The position numbers were made by a program, and so were the translations under genes. From NCBI GenBank assembly GCA_040216735.1, contig JAVJOO010000002.1, positions 647,118 to 711,117 of the forward strand: 64,000 nucleotides of DNA. The letters run 5' to 3'. The stretch is from Alphaproteobacteria bacterium (lineage in GTDB: Bacteria > Pseudomonadota > Alphaproteobacteria > SHVP01). Positions 27,160 to 35,765 of the stretch are shown one piece after another (positions within the stretch are counted from its first letter, which is position 1; every line of letters begins with the position of its first letter). Under the pieces are notes generated by a model. That model saw only the letters and a program-made list of their open reading frames with translations, was not told the DNA's origin and did not search any database.

Positions 27160-27834
27160 CTATTGCAGCTTGCGGTCTTCGTCGGCGCCGCCGTCGGCGA
27201 CCGCCATTTGAATCAATGCGGCGATCAAGCGCCCGCGGTCGGCCGGGGTTTCGGCTTCCAAGATCGCTTGTTTTTCGCTCGGCTCGAACGGGCAGGTCAT
27301 GGCCAGCGACCGTATCAACGGCGCATCGTCGACTTTTTCGAGGGCGTCCCAATCGATGTTCACGTCGAACTGGGTGAGGAAGGCCTTCAGCGACGGCATG
27401 AATGTGGCTCGGTCAATAAGTCCGGTCAGGTCGTCGCGGTCTTCGGCCATATCCGCGGCAAACCGGGCGTAGTCGACCGAGATACGCCGATAGAGCGTTT
27501 CGGTGGATTCTTCGCCGGTAACGTCGAACCGGCATACGCCGGCCAGCGTGATGAAGTAGCGGGCATCTTCGGATTCGCGGAACCCCACGATGCGGCCCAA
27601 GCATCCCGTGCGGTAAAGCGTCGGCGCCCATTCGTTGTGGTCGGGGTTGCGCGGTTGCAGGATGCCGATCATGCGGTCGCCGGCGATGGCGTCACGGGTC
27701 ATGTCGCGGTAACGGTCTTCGAACAAATGCAGCGGCATCTGCCCGCCGGGCAACAGCAAAATCCCCGGCAGGGCAAAGACCGGAACGGACCGCGGTAACG
27801 CGTCGAACGGCGGCGTACCGGCGAAATGGGTCAT
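27160..27834 (-). CDS. LON-peptidase substrate-binding (N-terminal) domain protein
   Basis: A 224-residue stand-alone LON N-terminal domain without ATPase or protease parts. Hallmarks are PVFALPGILLLPGGQMPLHLFEDRYRDM near the N-terminus, then GCLGRIV and FRFDVTGEE-like core segments. It may bind proteins for quality control, but no activity can be assigned. ATG 27834 overlaps the thioredoxin-gene stop (ATGA, 27831-27834). The upstream in-frame extension to 27945 lies inside that gene and is unlikely to be translated. Confidence 0.9.
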   Translation of the reverse strand: MTHFAGTPPFDALPRSVPVFALPGILLLPGGQMPLHLFEDRYRDMTRDAIAGDRMIGILQPRNPDHNEWAPTLYRTGCLGRIVGFRESEDARYFITLAGVCRFDVTGEESTETLYRRISVDYARFAADMAEDRDDLTGLIDRATFMPSLKAFLTQFDVNIDWDALEKVDDAPLIRSLAMTCPFEPSEKQAILEAETPADRGRLIAALIQMAVADGGADEDRKLQ

Positions 27835-28736
27835 GAGAACAAAAGGGCCGACAACCGCCGCCGACCGGTCTTGGTGAGGTCGTTGGTCGGGCCCAGGGCT
27901 TCGAAGATCTTCAAAAGCTGTTCCTTGGCCGCGCCCTCGTTCCACTGCGCGCCCTTCTTCATGATCTCGAGCAATTCGTCGATCGCCCCGGCGCTGTCGC
28001 CGTTGCCCAAGAGAGCCACGGCCAAATCGAAACGGGCCTGGTGGTCGCCGGGATTGGCCGCGACCTGGGCCCGCAATTCGCTCGGGTCGCCGGCCTCGCT
28101 CGCCTGTTCGGCCAGGGCGAGGGCGGAACGCGCAGCGGCGATGTCGGTGTGGTTCTCGTGTTCTTTTGGCACCAGCGCCAGGGTTTGGCGCGCATGGTCG
28201 AGATCGTGGTTAAGGACGTAGCACCGCGTCAGGCCACCCATCGCGACCGGGTTGCCGGGTTCGGCCTGGAGAACCTGGCCAAAGATGTTGGCCGCCGCCG
28301 CCACCTCGCCGTCCTCCAGCGCGGCCTTGGCCGCCTCCAATGCCTCGTCCACCGGCGATGGGCCGATCGCGCCGGCCAGCCGTTCGACGAAGGCCTTGAT
28401 CTGGCTTTCGGGTTGGGCGCCGACAAAGGCGTCGACCGGCTGCCCCTGGTGGAACGCGAAGACCGCCGGGATGGACTGAATCCGCAGTTGCTGCGCGATT
28501 TCCGGGCTGTCGTCGATGTTGACCTTGACCAGTTTGACCTTGCCCTGGGCGGCCTTGACCACCTTTTCGATGACCGGGCCCAATTGTTTGCACGGGCCGC
28601 ACCACGGCGCCCAGAAGTCGACGATTACCGGCACCTCCTGCGAGGCGTCGATGACATCCGCCATGAAGTGCTGGGTGTCGCTGTCTTTAATGAGGTCCGG
28701 GGCCGGAGCGCCGCCGCCGATCAGAGTTTCAACCAT
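27831..28736 (-). CDS. ybbN: Thioredoxin-domain co-chaperone (YbbN/CnoX-like)
   Basis: A 301-residue protein with an N-terminal thioredoxin domain and C-terminal TPR-like helices. The active site is WCGPC with Cys46 and Cys49, so unlike E. coli CnoX (SXXC) it keeps a full redox pair. The C-terminal part (LLGNGDSAGAIDELLEIMKK and what follows) matches TPR_20 of the YbbN group. Members protect proteins from oxidative aggregation and hand them to DnaK or GroEL. It heads the four-gene run ybbN-LON-Trm112-DUF971. Confidence 0.92.
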   Translation of the reverse strand: MVETLIGGGAPAPDLIKDSDTQHFMADVIDASQEVPVIVDFWAPWCGPCKQLGPVIEKVVKAAQGKVKLVKVNIDDSPEIAQQLRIQSIPAVFAFHQGQPVDAFVGAQPESQIKAFVERLAGAIGPSPVDEALEAAKAALEDGEVAAAANIFGQVLQAEPGNPVAMGGLTRCYVLNHDLDHARQTLALVPKEHENHTDIAAARSALALAEQASEAGDPSELRAQVAANPGDHQARFDLAVALLGNGDSAGAIDELLEIMKKGAQWNEGAAKEQLLKIFEALGPTNDLTKTGRRRLSALLFS

Positions 28737-28832
28737 ACATCGTCCGGGTGTTGGGTGTGGGATACGGGGCGGGCGCGCCGCCTCGCGTTGGCTTCAACAT
28801 AATCACTGGTCCGGGCAATTGCCACCGGACGC

Positions 28833-29336
28833 TTAGACGAGATCGGCGAAGTCGAGAATGAGCGGATCGTGGCCGCACGAACGAATGAACCGCACCAGAT
28901 CGGCCGCAGAGATGGCCGTCGTCGCGTCGTTGGTCAGGGGGTGGTAATTCAACAGCGGCAGGTCGAGCATGTCCTTGTCCAGCACGACACGGACCTGCCG
29001 TTCGGTATCGTTAATCAGCGCAAACGGCGTGACCGAACCCGGCACCACGCCCAGGACCTGGGCCAAGAGGTCGGGTTTGCCGAAGGAAAGCCGCGCCGAA
29101 CCGATATTCCTGGGCAGGACCTTGAGGTCCACCGGGCGGTCTTCGAGCGCCACCAAGAGCCACAATTGGTCCTTCTTGTCCTTCAGGAACAGCGATTTGC
29201 AATGGCCGCCCGGCATATTGCCGCGCAGCAGGCGGCTTTCCTCGACGGTGAAGACAGGCGGATGGCGGTGGGTCGTCGTTTCGATCCCGAGATCGCGCAT
29301 CCGGGCGAACAGGTCGCTCTCGTTGGCATGGGGCAT
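28833..29336 (-). CDS. Prolyl-tRNA-editing deacylase (ProX/YbaK family)
   Basis: A 167-residue YbaK-fold protein that hydrolyses mischarged aminoacyl-tRNA in trans. It shows HPPVFTVEES near residue 20, NMPGGHCKSLFLKDKK with the conserved lysine, and VTPFALINDTERQVRVVLD, the ProX-type signature. Ending NYHPLTNDATTAIS is also typical of ProX. ATG 29336 fits the family N-terminus; the longer frame upstream runs toward the tRNA gene and is unlikely to be used. Confidence 0.92.
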   Translation of the reverse strand: MPHANESDLFARMRDLGIETTTHRHPPVFTVEESRLLRGNMPGGHCKSLFLKDKKDQLWLLVALEDRPVDLKVLPRNIGSARLSFGKPDLLAQVLGVVPGSVTPFALINDTERQVRVVLDKDMLDLPLLNYHPLTNDATTAISAADLVRFIRSCGHDPLILDFADLV

Positions 29337-29441
29337 TGCTGGCAACGATACCCGCCGTCCCGGCGGGTGCAAGCCCCAGATCCGGCCACCGCGGCGCTTC
29401 TTGCCAAACCTGCGGGGCCGCGCTATTTGTCCACTCCTCAC

Positions 29442-29516
29442 GCGGGCGTAGCTCAGGGGTAGAGCGCAACCTTGCCAAGGTTGAAGTCGTGAGTTCGAAT
29501 CTCATCGCCCGCTCCA
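29442..29516 (+). tRNA. tRNA-Gly (anticodon GCC)
   Basis: A complete cloverleaf can be folded. Acceptor stem GCGGGCG (29442-29448) pairs with CGCCCGC (29506-29512). The D arm, the anticodon loop TTGCCAA giving GCC, and the T arm with GTTCGAATC are all present. The discriminator is T and the CCA end is encoded. A partial, decayed copy of its 3' half occurs at 32399-32433. A strong terminator hairpin follows. Confidence 0.98.
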
Positions 29517-29530
29517 GTTTCACGACGCAG

Positions 29531-29556
29531 AAAGCCCGCGGGAGACCGCGGGCTTT
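29531..29556 (+). terminator. Rho-independent terminator of tRNA-Gly
   Basis: A perfect 11-bp stem, AAAGCCCGCGG (29531-29541) and CCGCGGGCTTT (29546-29556), closes a GAGA tetraloop 14 bases after the CCA end. The T-run is short, partly inside the stem. The symmetric stem could also end transcripts of the opposing dioxygenase gene. Confidence 0.8.
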
Positions 29557-29649
29557 CGTGATTCTGGGGGGCTCGGTTACATGTTGGGGCTGTATGTGGA
29601 GCCCAGCCAGTAACGTGTCCGCCATTTCATATTGATCGCCCGTTCGTGT

Positions 29650-30576
29650 TCAGCGCCCTGCCGCCAGCACCGATTTGTTGCTCGCTGAGGGGTTGAACGC
29701 CGCCGCAAGGCTGTCCTCGAAGGTGGGTGCGAGTTCGCTTGCTGGCTCGCCGGAAATACGGCTGCCGCGCAGGTGCCGCGGCTGGCTCTCGTCGTAGGGG
29801 CAGGCGCGATGCATTAGGCAGCGGTTGTCCCAAACCACCAGGTCGCCCACCGACCAAATGTGCTTGTAGGTGCGCGGTGGCTGACAAGCCCAATCCAACA
29901 GCTCGTCGAGAAAAATTTGCGACGCCTCTGGCGTCATGCCCGGAATGTTGTGGGCATGACGGCCGGTGTAAATGGACCTGCGGCCGGTCTCCGGATGAAC
30001 TTTAACGATGGGCCGCAGTGGCGCGCCTTTGTCGTGAAAGCCATACAGTTGATCGGTGTTGTGGATGTAGCCGCAGCGCGCCTGGGAATAGTAAAAGGAA
30101 TGGTAAGCCGACAGGCTTTCGAGTCGCCGCTGGCGCGCCGGTTCGAGCGCGTCCCAAGCGGCGCGCATGTCGGCGAACTCCGTCTCCCCGCCCCGCGGCG
30201 GAATCACCATCGCCGACAGCATGGCGGCCTTGGAGGCCAGTGGCATGTAGGTGCTGTCGGTGTGCCAGCCTTCGTTGCCTTTGAGAATCCGGTACTGCTC
30301 GTCCGCTTCACTGGTTAGCGTGCCATCCGCCTTGATGTTGGCGATGGGGAACGTTGGCGTCTCGCCCTTCGGCGACATCTGTTCGAGTTCGCCGAATCGC
30401 GCAGCGAACCGGCCCTGCGCGGCGTCGTCGAGGTGCTGACCTGGGAACACCAATACGCCGTAGGTGAGAAATGCCGCGTGGATTATCTCCCAGGTCGCAT
30501 CGTCGAGATCCGCCAGTGCGACGTTGGTGACCACGGCCCCGAATGCGACATCAATGGGCCTGATAGCGATGGTCAT
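29650..30576 (-). CDS. TauD/TfdA-family Fe(II)/2-oxoglutarate dioxygenase
   Basis: A protein of about 308 residues. Iron ligands are readable: His105 and Asp107 in GWHTDSTY, and His256 in WDNRCLMHRACPY. An arginine about 14 residues later (HLRGSR) would hold 2-oxoglutarate. ATG 30576 is chosen because AAGGGGAG lies eight bases upstream and the next residues match the family; an earlier in-frame start overlaps that site. TauD-group enzymes oxidise sulfonates, phenoxyacetates, carnitine-like compounds and others. Nothing adjacent fixes the substrate. It lies in the segment bounded by tRNA-Gly and its partial repeat. Confidence 0.92.
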   Translation of the reverse strand: MTIAIRPIDVAFGAVVTNVALADLDDATWEIIHAAFLTYGVLVFPGQHLDDAAQGRFAARFGELEQMSPKGETPTFPIANIKADGTLTSEADEQYRILKGNEGWHTDSTYMPLASKAAMLSAMVIPPRGGETEFADMRAAWDALEPARQRRLESLSAYHSFYYSQARCGYIHNTDQLYGFHDKGAPLRPIVKVHPETGRRSIYTGRHAHNIPGMTPEASQIFLDELLDWACQPPRTYKHIWSVGDLVVWDNRCLMHRACPYDESQPRHLRGSRISGEPASELAPTFEDSLAAAFNPSASNKSVLAAGR

Positions 30577-30922
30577 GTTCCGAATCTCCCCTTGATTCAT
30601 TCCAATATCATGATGATGTCGAAAAGTGCCGACAAGCTAATTGGCTCAGCGCGATGAATCCCCTTTTGAATTCCGGCTGCCACCGCAGTTCCTCGGTTGC
30701 GGCTGCACGATTTTCTCAGCGCCGGAACCAAGTCCCGGGCTCTGCCGACGACCTCGTCCTCAAGAGCCTTCTCTATACTAGGATGCTTTAGTCAGCGCTT
30801 TCTTGGAGCCAATGGCTCACGATGACTCCCGGTCCGCTGAAATTGACATTCGGCGCGGAAAGTCAGACTGAAGAGATGAATCAGGAAAGCGGCGGTAATC
30901 CCCCGATCCCGAGGTGATCAAG
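30577..30922. promoter_or_regulatory. Divergent control region between dioxygenase and M24 peptidase
   Basis: No gene is visible here. The left end holds the dioxygenase ribosome-binding site and the right end holds GAGGTG (30911-30916), which suits ATG 30923. A TATACT at 30774-30779 could be a -10 element for the plus-strand gene, but no matching -35 was found. By eye the stretch is less GC-rich than the flanking housekeeping DNA. Confidence 0.4.
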
Positions 30923-32191
30923 ATGCTCTTGAACGAACATCGCGCGCGCGAGGTAATGGCGCGTCATGGCCTGGACGGCCTAATCGCAACGTTTCCGCAG
31001 AACGTCTACTACCTGAGTGACTACTGGGATACTCAGTTTGATAGTCGCTGGCCCTTTTTGAATTACGCGGTATTGCCTATTCGCGAGGATGCGCCGGCAG
31101 GCCTAGTCCTGCGGACCGTCATGCTCGATCGGTTGTCACTGTTTCCGTCTTGGGTTCCGAACATTATTGCGGTCTCCGACTACTCCGGCCGCGAAAGAGC
31201 GGGACGTCGGGATGCTAAAACGGGCGAGCCTGAAGCGGTCCAATGGAAGGGCTGGCCCCGACGCAAAGGTGTCCAGCTATCTCCGCTGGAAGAGACGTGG
31301 GCGGCCAACGTAGACGAGCATGCAGACGATCTGGTCGCAACGCCCACGTGGGGGCTACGCAGGGCGTTGATTGACGCCGGAATCGAGAAAGGCAAGGTCG
31401 GTTGCGACGATCCTCGCGTACTCGGTTGGTTGCGGGAAATGGGTCTCGACAAGATAGAGGTCGTCGATGCTCTGAACATCTTTCGCGAGATTCGTATGGT
31501 CAAGTCGGCCACCGAAATTGATGTGATGCGGTGCGCGGCAAGCGTGAACGAAGAGGCGCTAGAGGCATCGGTCGCAGCGGCCCATGAATGGGCAACATGG
31601 AGCGAACTGGAAACCGTCTACCATGTTGAGCATTCACGACGTGGCGGACGGGGTGGCCACATTCTTACGGCCCTTGGAGGTCTTCCGCACGGGCGCGTTG
31701 TCGCAGGAGAGCCGTTCATGTTCGACGCGTTGGGGGAGTATCAACACTACTTCGGCGATCTGGGCCGAACAGCCGTTGTCGGCGAACCTAGCCCTGAATT
31801 GGCGCGGCGAATGAAAGCGATGCAAGCCGGGTGGCGCGCAGCTTGCGAGACCATTCGGCCCGGCGTCCGGCGATCCGCATTGATCGAATCTGTCGTCGAC
31901 GCCGTACGCCGATCAGGATTTCCGGAATACTTCTATGTTTCCCCCCACAGTCTTGGCCTTGAACACACAGATAGTCCGATAATCGTAGGGCCACACACCC
32001 ATGACGAAGCGACGGCCGACTATGTGCTGGAAGAAAACATGGTCATCAATGTAGACATGCCGTACTTCGAGTTGGGGTGGGGCAACCTCCATATCGAAGA
32101 TACAGTGGTTGTCACGAAGGATGGCTATACACCGCTGACGTCGGAACGAACCGAGTTGCGGGTTTTGCCGATGCCCGGCTCGCTTACCTGA
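30923..32191 (+). CDS. M24-family metallopeptidase (Xaa-Pro aminopeptidase-like)
   Basis: A protein of about 422 residues with the creatinase N-terminal domain and a pita-bread C-terminal domain. All five metal ligands are present: two Asp 11 residues apart in FDALGEYQHYFGDLGRT, His in GLEHTDSP, Glu in LEENMVIN and Glu in HIEDTVVV. So it should be active, as an Xaa-Pro peptidase, creatinase or related C-N hydrolase. A GTG at 30914 is in frame, but ATG 30923 has the better-placed ribosome-binding site. Codon choice looks less GC-biased than in the neighbours. It is divergent from the dioxygenase; a joint catabolic role is possible but unproven. Confidence 0.92.
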   Translation: MLLNEHRAREVMARHGLDGLIATFPQNVYYLSDYWDTQFDSRWPFLNYAVLPIREDAPAGLVLRTVMLDRLSLFPSWVPNIIAVSDYSGRERAGRRDAKTGEPEAVQWKGWPRRKGVQLSPLEETWAANVDEHADDLVATPTWGLRRALIDAGIEKGKVGCDDPRVLGWLREMGLDKIEVVDALNIFREIRMVKSATEIDVMRCAASVNEEALEASVAAAHEWATWSELETVYHVEHSRRGGRGGHILTALGGLPHGRVVAGEPFMFDALGEYQHYFGDLGRTAVVGEPSPELARRMKAMQAGWRAACETIRPGVRRSALIESVVDAVRRSGFPEYFYVSPHSLGLEHTDSPIIVGPHTHDEATADYVLEENMVINVDMPYFELGWGNLHIEDTVVVTKDGYTPLTSERTELRVLPMPGSLT

Positions 32192-32613
32192 CGATGAAGA
32201 TCGACATTGCTTTATCATTTTCGGCGGGGGATTGGGTCCGGTTACCTCCGGCTTACGGTCACCAGCGTACGAATCATTTCGGGACCCGCAACTATACCCC
32301 TACATCTCCCGGAATGTGCCGAAGCGCTGTAATTTCGCGGATTCCGGCATGCCAAAGAGGCATTGCGGAAACTGAGGCGACGCACCATTTTTTTTCGGTT
32401 GCCAAGGTTAGAGTCGTGACTTCGGATCTAATCAAACCAGCGGGGGAAAGCGGGTTTCTTTTGCGTTGTGGTTGCTTTTCGTTCCCACTGGTCCATCAGG
32501 CGTCGCGGTCGGGACTCACAAAAATCTTTCCTATCCTCCTGTACAAGGCCTGACCGCATGGCCATTTAGGGCAAGCCGGTAACGAGTGGCACCGGATCGC
32601 GAAGGTCATCTGC
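32192..32613. other. 422-base gene-free stretch holding a tRNA remnant
   Basis: No convincing gene. An open frame on the plus strand ends in it but begins inside the peptidase gene in another frame and has no family resemblance. The stretch contains the partial tRNA-Gly copy at 32399-32433 and runs of T (32388-32395). It ends with a weak AAGGT before the antiporter ATG. Base composition is less GC-rich than the flanks. Confidence 0.6.
32399..32433 (+). repeat. Decayed partial copy of the tRNA-Gly 3' half (possible attachment-site remnant)
   Basis: Aligned without gaps to tRNA-Gly positions 29472-29506, this 35-base stretch matches at 30 positions. It covers the anticodon loop TTGCCAA, the 3' anticodon stem, the variable region and most of the T arm. 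The T stem is broken and there is no acceptor or D arm, so it is not a functional tRNA. It is in the same orientation as the tRNA. A 3'-tRNA-half direct repeat is the usual trace of tRNA-targeted integration. No integrase gene remains between the copies. Confidence 0.75.
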
Positions 32614-33606
32614 ATGATTGTCGATTTTGGATTGTTGTTGCTTGGCCTTGTGCTGCTGTTTTTCGGCGGCGAAGCGTTGGTGCGTGGCAGCGTGTCGATC
32701 GCCGAGCGTTTCGGCATTTCCAAGTTCGTCGTCGGTTTGGTGATTGTCGGCTTTGGAACCTCCGCGCCGGAAATGCTGGTGTCGGTACAGGCTGCGCTCG
32801 CCGGATCGCCCGATATTGCCATTGGGAACATCGTTGGCTCGAACATCGCGAATATTTTGCTGATCGTCGGCGTCGCTGCATTGATCGCGCCCATCGCGAA
32901 CAACGACACATCGATTAGACGCGACATCATTGTCATGGTGGCGGTCTCGGCCTGGTTGGCAGTGATGCTTCGACGCGATGAACTTGGATTTGCGACGGGC
33001 GCGGCGCTGTTTGCCGCCTTCCTATTCTATCTGGTGGTGACGTACGTCTTGGAGCGTCGCCGTCAGGCCTCCGTTTTCGTCGAGGAAGCGAAGGCCGTCG
33101 AAGAAAGACCGCGCTCGCCCGGCCTTGCGGCGGGACTTGCCGGGCTGGGTATCGTGCTGTTGGTGGCCGGCGCCAAGGTGATGGTCGACGGCGCGAGCGG
33201 AATCGCCGCATCCTTCGGTATCTCTGAAGCAGTCATCGGTTTGACCGTCGTCGCCGTCGGGACATCGCTGCCCGAACTCGCGACGGCCATCGTCGCGGCT
33301 ATACGCCGCCACGGTGAGGTTGCCCTCGCGAACGTCATCGGCAGCAACATCTTCAACATCCTCGCGATTCTCGGCGTCACGGCGCTCATCGCGCCCGTTC
33401 CCGTCGCGGCGCGGTTCGGCGCGGTTGATGGACCGGTGATGCTGGGTGTAGCGGCGGGCGCGGCTGTTCTATTGTTCGCGCGTAAACGCCTCGGGCGGCC
33501 CGTGGGCGCGATTCTTTTGCTGGCGTACGCTGTGTACCTCTACGTCCAAGACGACATCGGTGCCGGACCGAATTTGTCGACTGCGGTGGCCGCAAACCTT
33601 CTGTGA
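32614..33606 (+). CDS. Calcium/sodium antiporter (CaCA family, YrbG-like)
   Basis: A 330-residue inner-membrane exchanger with about ten membrane segments in two inverted halves. Each half has an alpha-repeat: GFGTSAPEMLVS with NIVGSNIANI in the first, and AVGTSLPELATA with NVIGSNIFNI in the second. The acidic residues that bind cations (PE in both repeats) are present. A charged cytoplasmic loop lies between the halves (about residues 145-170). It stands alone between the possible island and the polysaccharide locus. Confidence 0.94.
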   Translation: MIVDFGLLLLGLVLLFFGGEALVRGSVSIAERFGISKFVVGLVIVGFGTSAPEMLVSVQAALAGSPDIAIGNIVGSNIANILLIVGVAALIAPIANNDTSIRRDIIVMVAVSAWLAVMLRRDELGFATGAALFAAFLFYLVVTYVLERRRQASVFVEEAKAVEERPRSPGLAAGLAGLGIVLLVAGAKVMVDGASGIAASFGISEAVIGLTVVAVGTSLPELATAIVAAIRRHGEVALANVIGSNIFNILAILGVTALIAPVPVAARFGAVDGPVMLGVAAGAAVLLFARKRLGRPVGAILLLAYAVYLYVQDDIGAGPNLSTAVAANLL

Positions 33607-33772
33607 TCATTCGGCCTTTTGCACCCGGCGTGCCGTGGTAGAAAGGCGACGGACCGAAAAAGCAAAGAGGGCGCCTCCCCGCCTTGTCGCCAAGGACGCG
33701 GGAGGTTCTATGCGAGCGATTGCCGAGTTCGGAACGTCAACGGATTGAGAGCCGAAAGGGGCAATCCATAGC

Positions 33773-35698
33773 GTGTGTGGGATAGCCGGATATGTCGATG
33801 TGCGCGGGGAGCGATCGCGCTCTGCCATAGCCGACGTGGCCAGGGCCATGGCCGACCGGTTGACGGCGCGCGGGCCAGACGGCAGCGGGGTATGGAGCGA
33901 CGAAGAAAACGGCGTCGCCTTCGGTCATCGACGCCTTTCCATCATTGATACCAGCGATGCGGGCAAGCAGCCGATGGTGTCGGCCAACGGCCGCTGGGTC
34001 ATTGTCTATAACGGCGAGCTCTACAACACCGAAGAGATGCGTCAAGCCGTCGTCGCGCGCGGCGTGACGCTGCGCGGCCATGCCGATACCGAGGTCTTGC
34101 TCGAAACGATCGACGCGATCGGCGTCGAAGCGGCAGCGCGGGCAGCTAATGGCATCTTTGCCTTTGCCGCTTGGGATCGGGTCGATCGCAAACTATGGCT
34201 TGTGCGCGACCGTCTTGGCGTCAAGCCGCTCTATTGGGGGTGGGCCGGTGGCGCGCTGGTCTTCGCGTCGCAACCAAAGGCCTTCTTCGCGCATCCCGAT
34301 TTTACGCCGGCGCTCGACAGCGACGGGCTCAGTGCCTATTTGCGCTACGGCTACGTCCCCGCTCCGCTGTCGATCTATCGCGGCGTTCGCAAACTACGCG
34401 GCGGCTGGCTTGCCGAAATCGCCGCCGATGGCGGCGTCGTGGAGCGCTGCTGGTGGGATTTGCGCGCAATTGCGGCGGCGGGGCAAGCGTCACCGACACC
34501 GTTTGATCCGGATGCGCTCGCGGCGTTGATCGACGATGCGGTGGGCCGGCAAATGGTGTCCGACGTGCCGCTTGGCGCGTTTCTTTCGGGCGGCGTCGAC
34601 AGTGCCACGGTGGTTGCTGCGATGCAGGCGCGCGCGGGAAGACCGACACAGACCTTTGCCGTGGGGTTCGACGAGGCCGGGTTCGATGAAACCACGCACG
34701 CTCGCGCAGTGGCAGATCACCTCGGTACACAACATACCGAATTACGACTCGCGCCTGGCGATGTCCCGGACGTTCTTGATGCCATGATCGAAGATCTGGA
34801 CGAACCCAACGCCGACGTCTCGCTGATCCCGATGTATGCCGTGTCGAAACTGGCCCGCGGGCACGTGACGGTGGCGCTGTCGGGCGATGGGGGGGATGAA
34901 CTGTTCGCGGGCTACAACCATTACCGTCTAGGCCAGCGGGCGTGGAGCCTCGCACGACGGTTCCCGGGCCCGTTTGGTGTTGCGGCGCGGTGGGGCCTTC
35001 GTGCCCTGGGACCGGTACTCCGCGCTCTCCCGCTGGGGCCACCGAGCGCGCCCTACAGCGCGGACCGGTTGGCCAAGGTCGCCGATCTGCTTCCGGCAAC
35101 CGATCCAGTCGCACTTTATTGCCGCTTGCTAAGTCTGTGGGCCGACCCCGCGGCGATTTCCCCGCGTGCCGCTACCTCGGATCCGCTGCCGGCAATAGCC
35201 GATCCGCCACAAGAATTGGGCCTGCCGCGACGGTTTCAGTTTGTCGACATGCTGACCTACTTGCCGGAATCGATACTCGCCAAGGTGGACCGCGCCAGCA
35301 TGGCGGCCAGCCTCGAAGCCCGTGTCCCGTTGCTCGATCACCGCCTTGTCGAGATGATCTGGCGGACCGACCCCCGCGAACTCGGCGGCGACGGCACGGC
35401 GAAATGGGCGTTGCGGCAAGTCCTCTATCGCCGGGTCCCCCGCCATTTGATCGAACGACCGAAGATGGGGTTTGGTGTGCCGATCGGCGACTGGCTGCGC
35501 GGACCGTTGCGCGATTGGGCCGAGCCCGATCTGGCCGGACCGGGGGCGACGGCCGGCGGTTTGGTCCGGGCGGCCGCTGTCGATCGACGGTGGCAGGAAC
35601 ACCTCTCAGGCACCCGCAACTGGCAGCAAAGTTTATGGAATGTTATCGTCCTCGCGCACTGGCAACGCCGTTGGCTGAAGAACGACGCTGCGGAATGA
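33773..35698 (+). CDS. Asparagine-synthase-like glutamine amidotransferase (1 of 3)
   Basis: A 641-residue class II amidotransferase. The GTG start at 33773 is fixed by the next codon, the nucleophile Cys2 in MCGIAGY. The glutaminase domain (1 to about 200) has RLSIID and YNGELYN. The synthetase domain has the PP-loop SGGVDS at 272-277 and a later SGDGGDELFAGY. All motifs for Gln hydrolysis and acyl-adenylate formation are intact. It lies in a polysaccharide locus with two more paralogs, so it may amidate a sugar acid rather than make free asparagine. That role is inference. It is followed by the putative oxygenase gene on the same strand. Confidence 0.93.
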   Translation: MCGIAGYVDVRGERSRSAIADVARAMADRLTARGPDGSGVWSDEENGVAFGHRRLSIIDTSDAGKQPMVSANGRWVIVYNGELYNTEEMRQAVVARGVTLRGHADTEVLLETIDAIGVEAAARAANGIFAFAAWDRVDRKLWLVRDRLGVKPLYWGWAGGALVFASQPKAFFAHPDFTPALDSDGLSAYLRYGYVPAPLSIYRGVRKLRGGWLAEIAADGGVVERCWWDLRAIAAAGQASPTPFDPDALAALIDDAVGRQMVSDVPLGAFLSGGVDSATVVAAMQARAGRPTQTFAVGFDEAGFDETTHARAVADHLGTQHTELRLAPGDVPDVLDAMIEDLDEPNADVSLIPMYAVSKLARGHVTVALSGDGGDELFAGYNHYRLGQRAWSLARRFPGPFGVAARWGLRALGPVLRALPLGPPSAPYSADRLAKVADLLPATDPVALYCRLLSLWADPAAISPRAATSDPLPAIADPPQELGLPRRFQFVDMLTYLPESILAKVDRASMAASLEARVPLLDHRLVEMIWRTDPRELGGDGTAKWALRQVLYRRVPRHLIERPKMGFGVPIGDWLRGPLRDWAEPDLAGPGATAGGLVRAAAVDRRWQEHLSGTRNWQQSLWNVIVLAHWQRRWLKNDAAE

Positions 35699-35765
35699 CG
35701 ATAGTGCCGCACCGATGCCCGGCCGGGATTGCCGCCTGTGCCGGTCAAGAACAAGCGACGAGACC

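Noticed and set aside
29336-29635. An open frame across tRNA-Gly
   Set aside because: Translation of a tRNA gene gives a well-known spurious peptide (VVSSNLIARS-like); the tRNA fold explains the sequence.
32077-32553. A plus-strand frame of 158 codons running into the tRNA remnant
   Set aside because: It starts inside the M24 peptidase gene in another frame, lacks a ribosome-binding site and any family resemblance; its partial match to the tRNA region is the remnant itself read as protein.
29517-32600. Prophage or integrative element at tRNA-Gly
   Set aside because: The repeat supports past integration, but no integrase, excisionase, phage or conjugation gene is present, so no intact mobile element is annotated.
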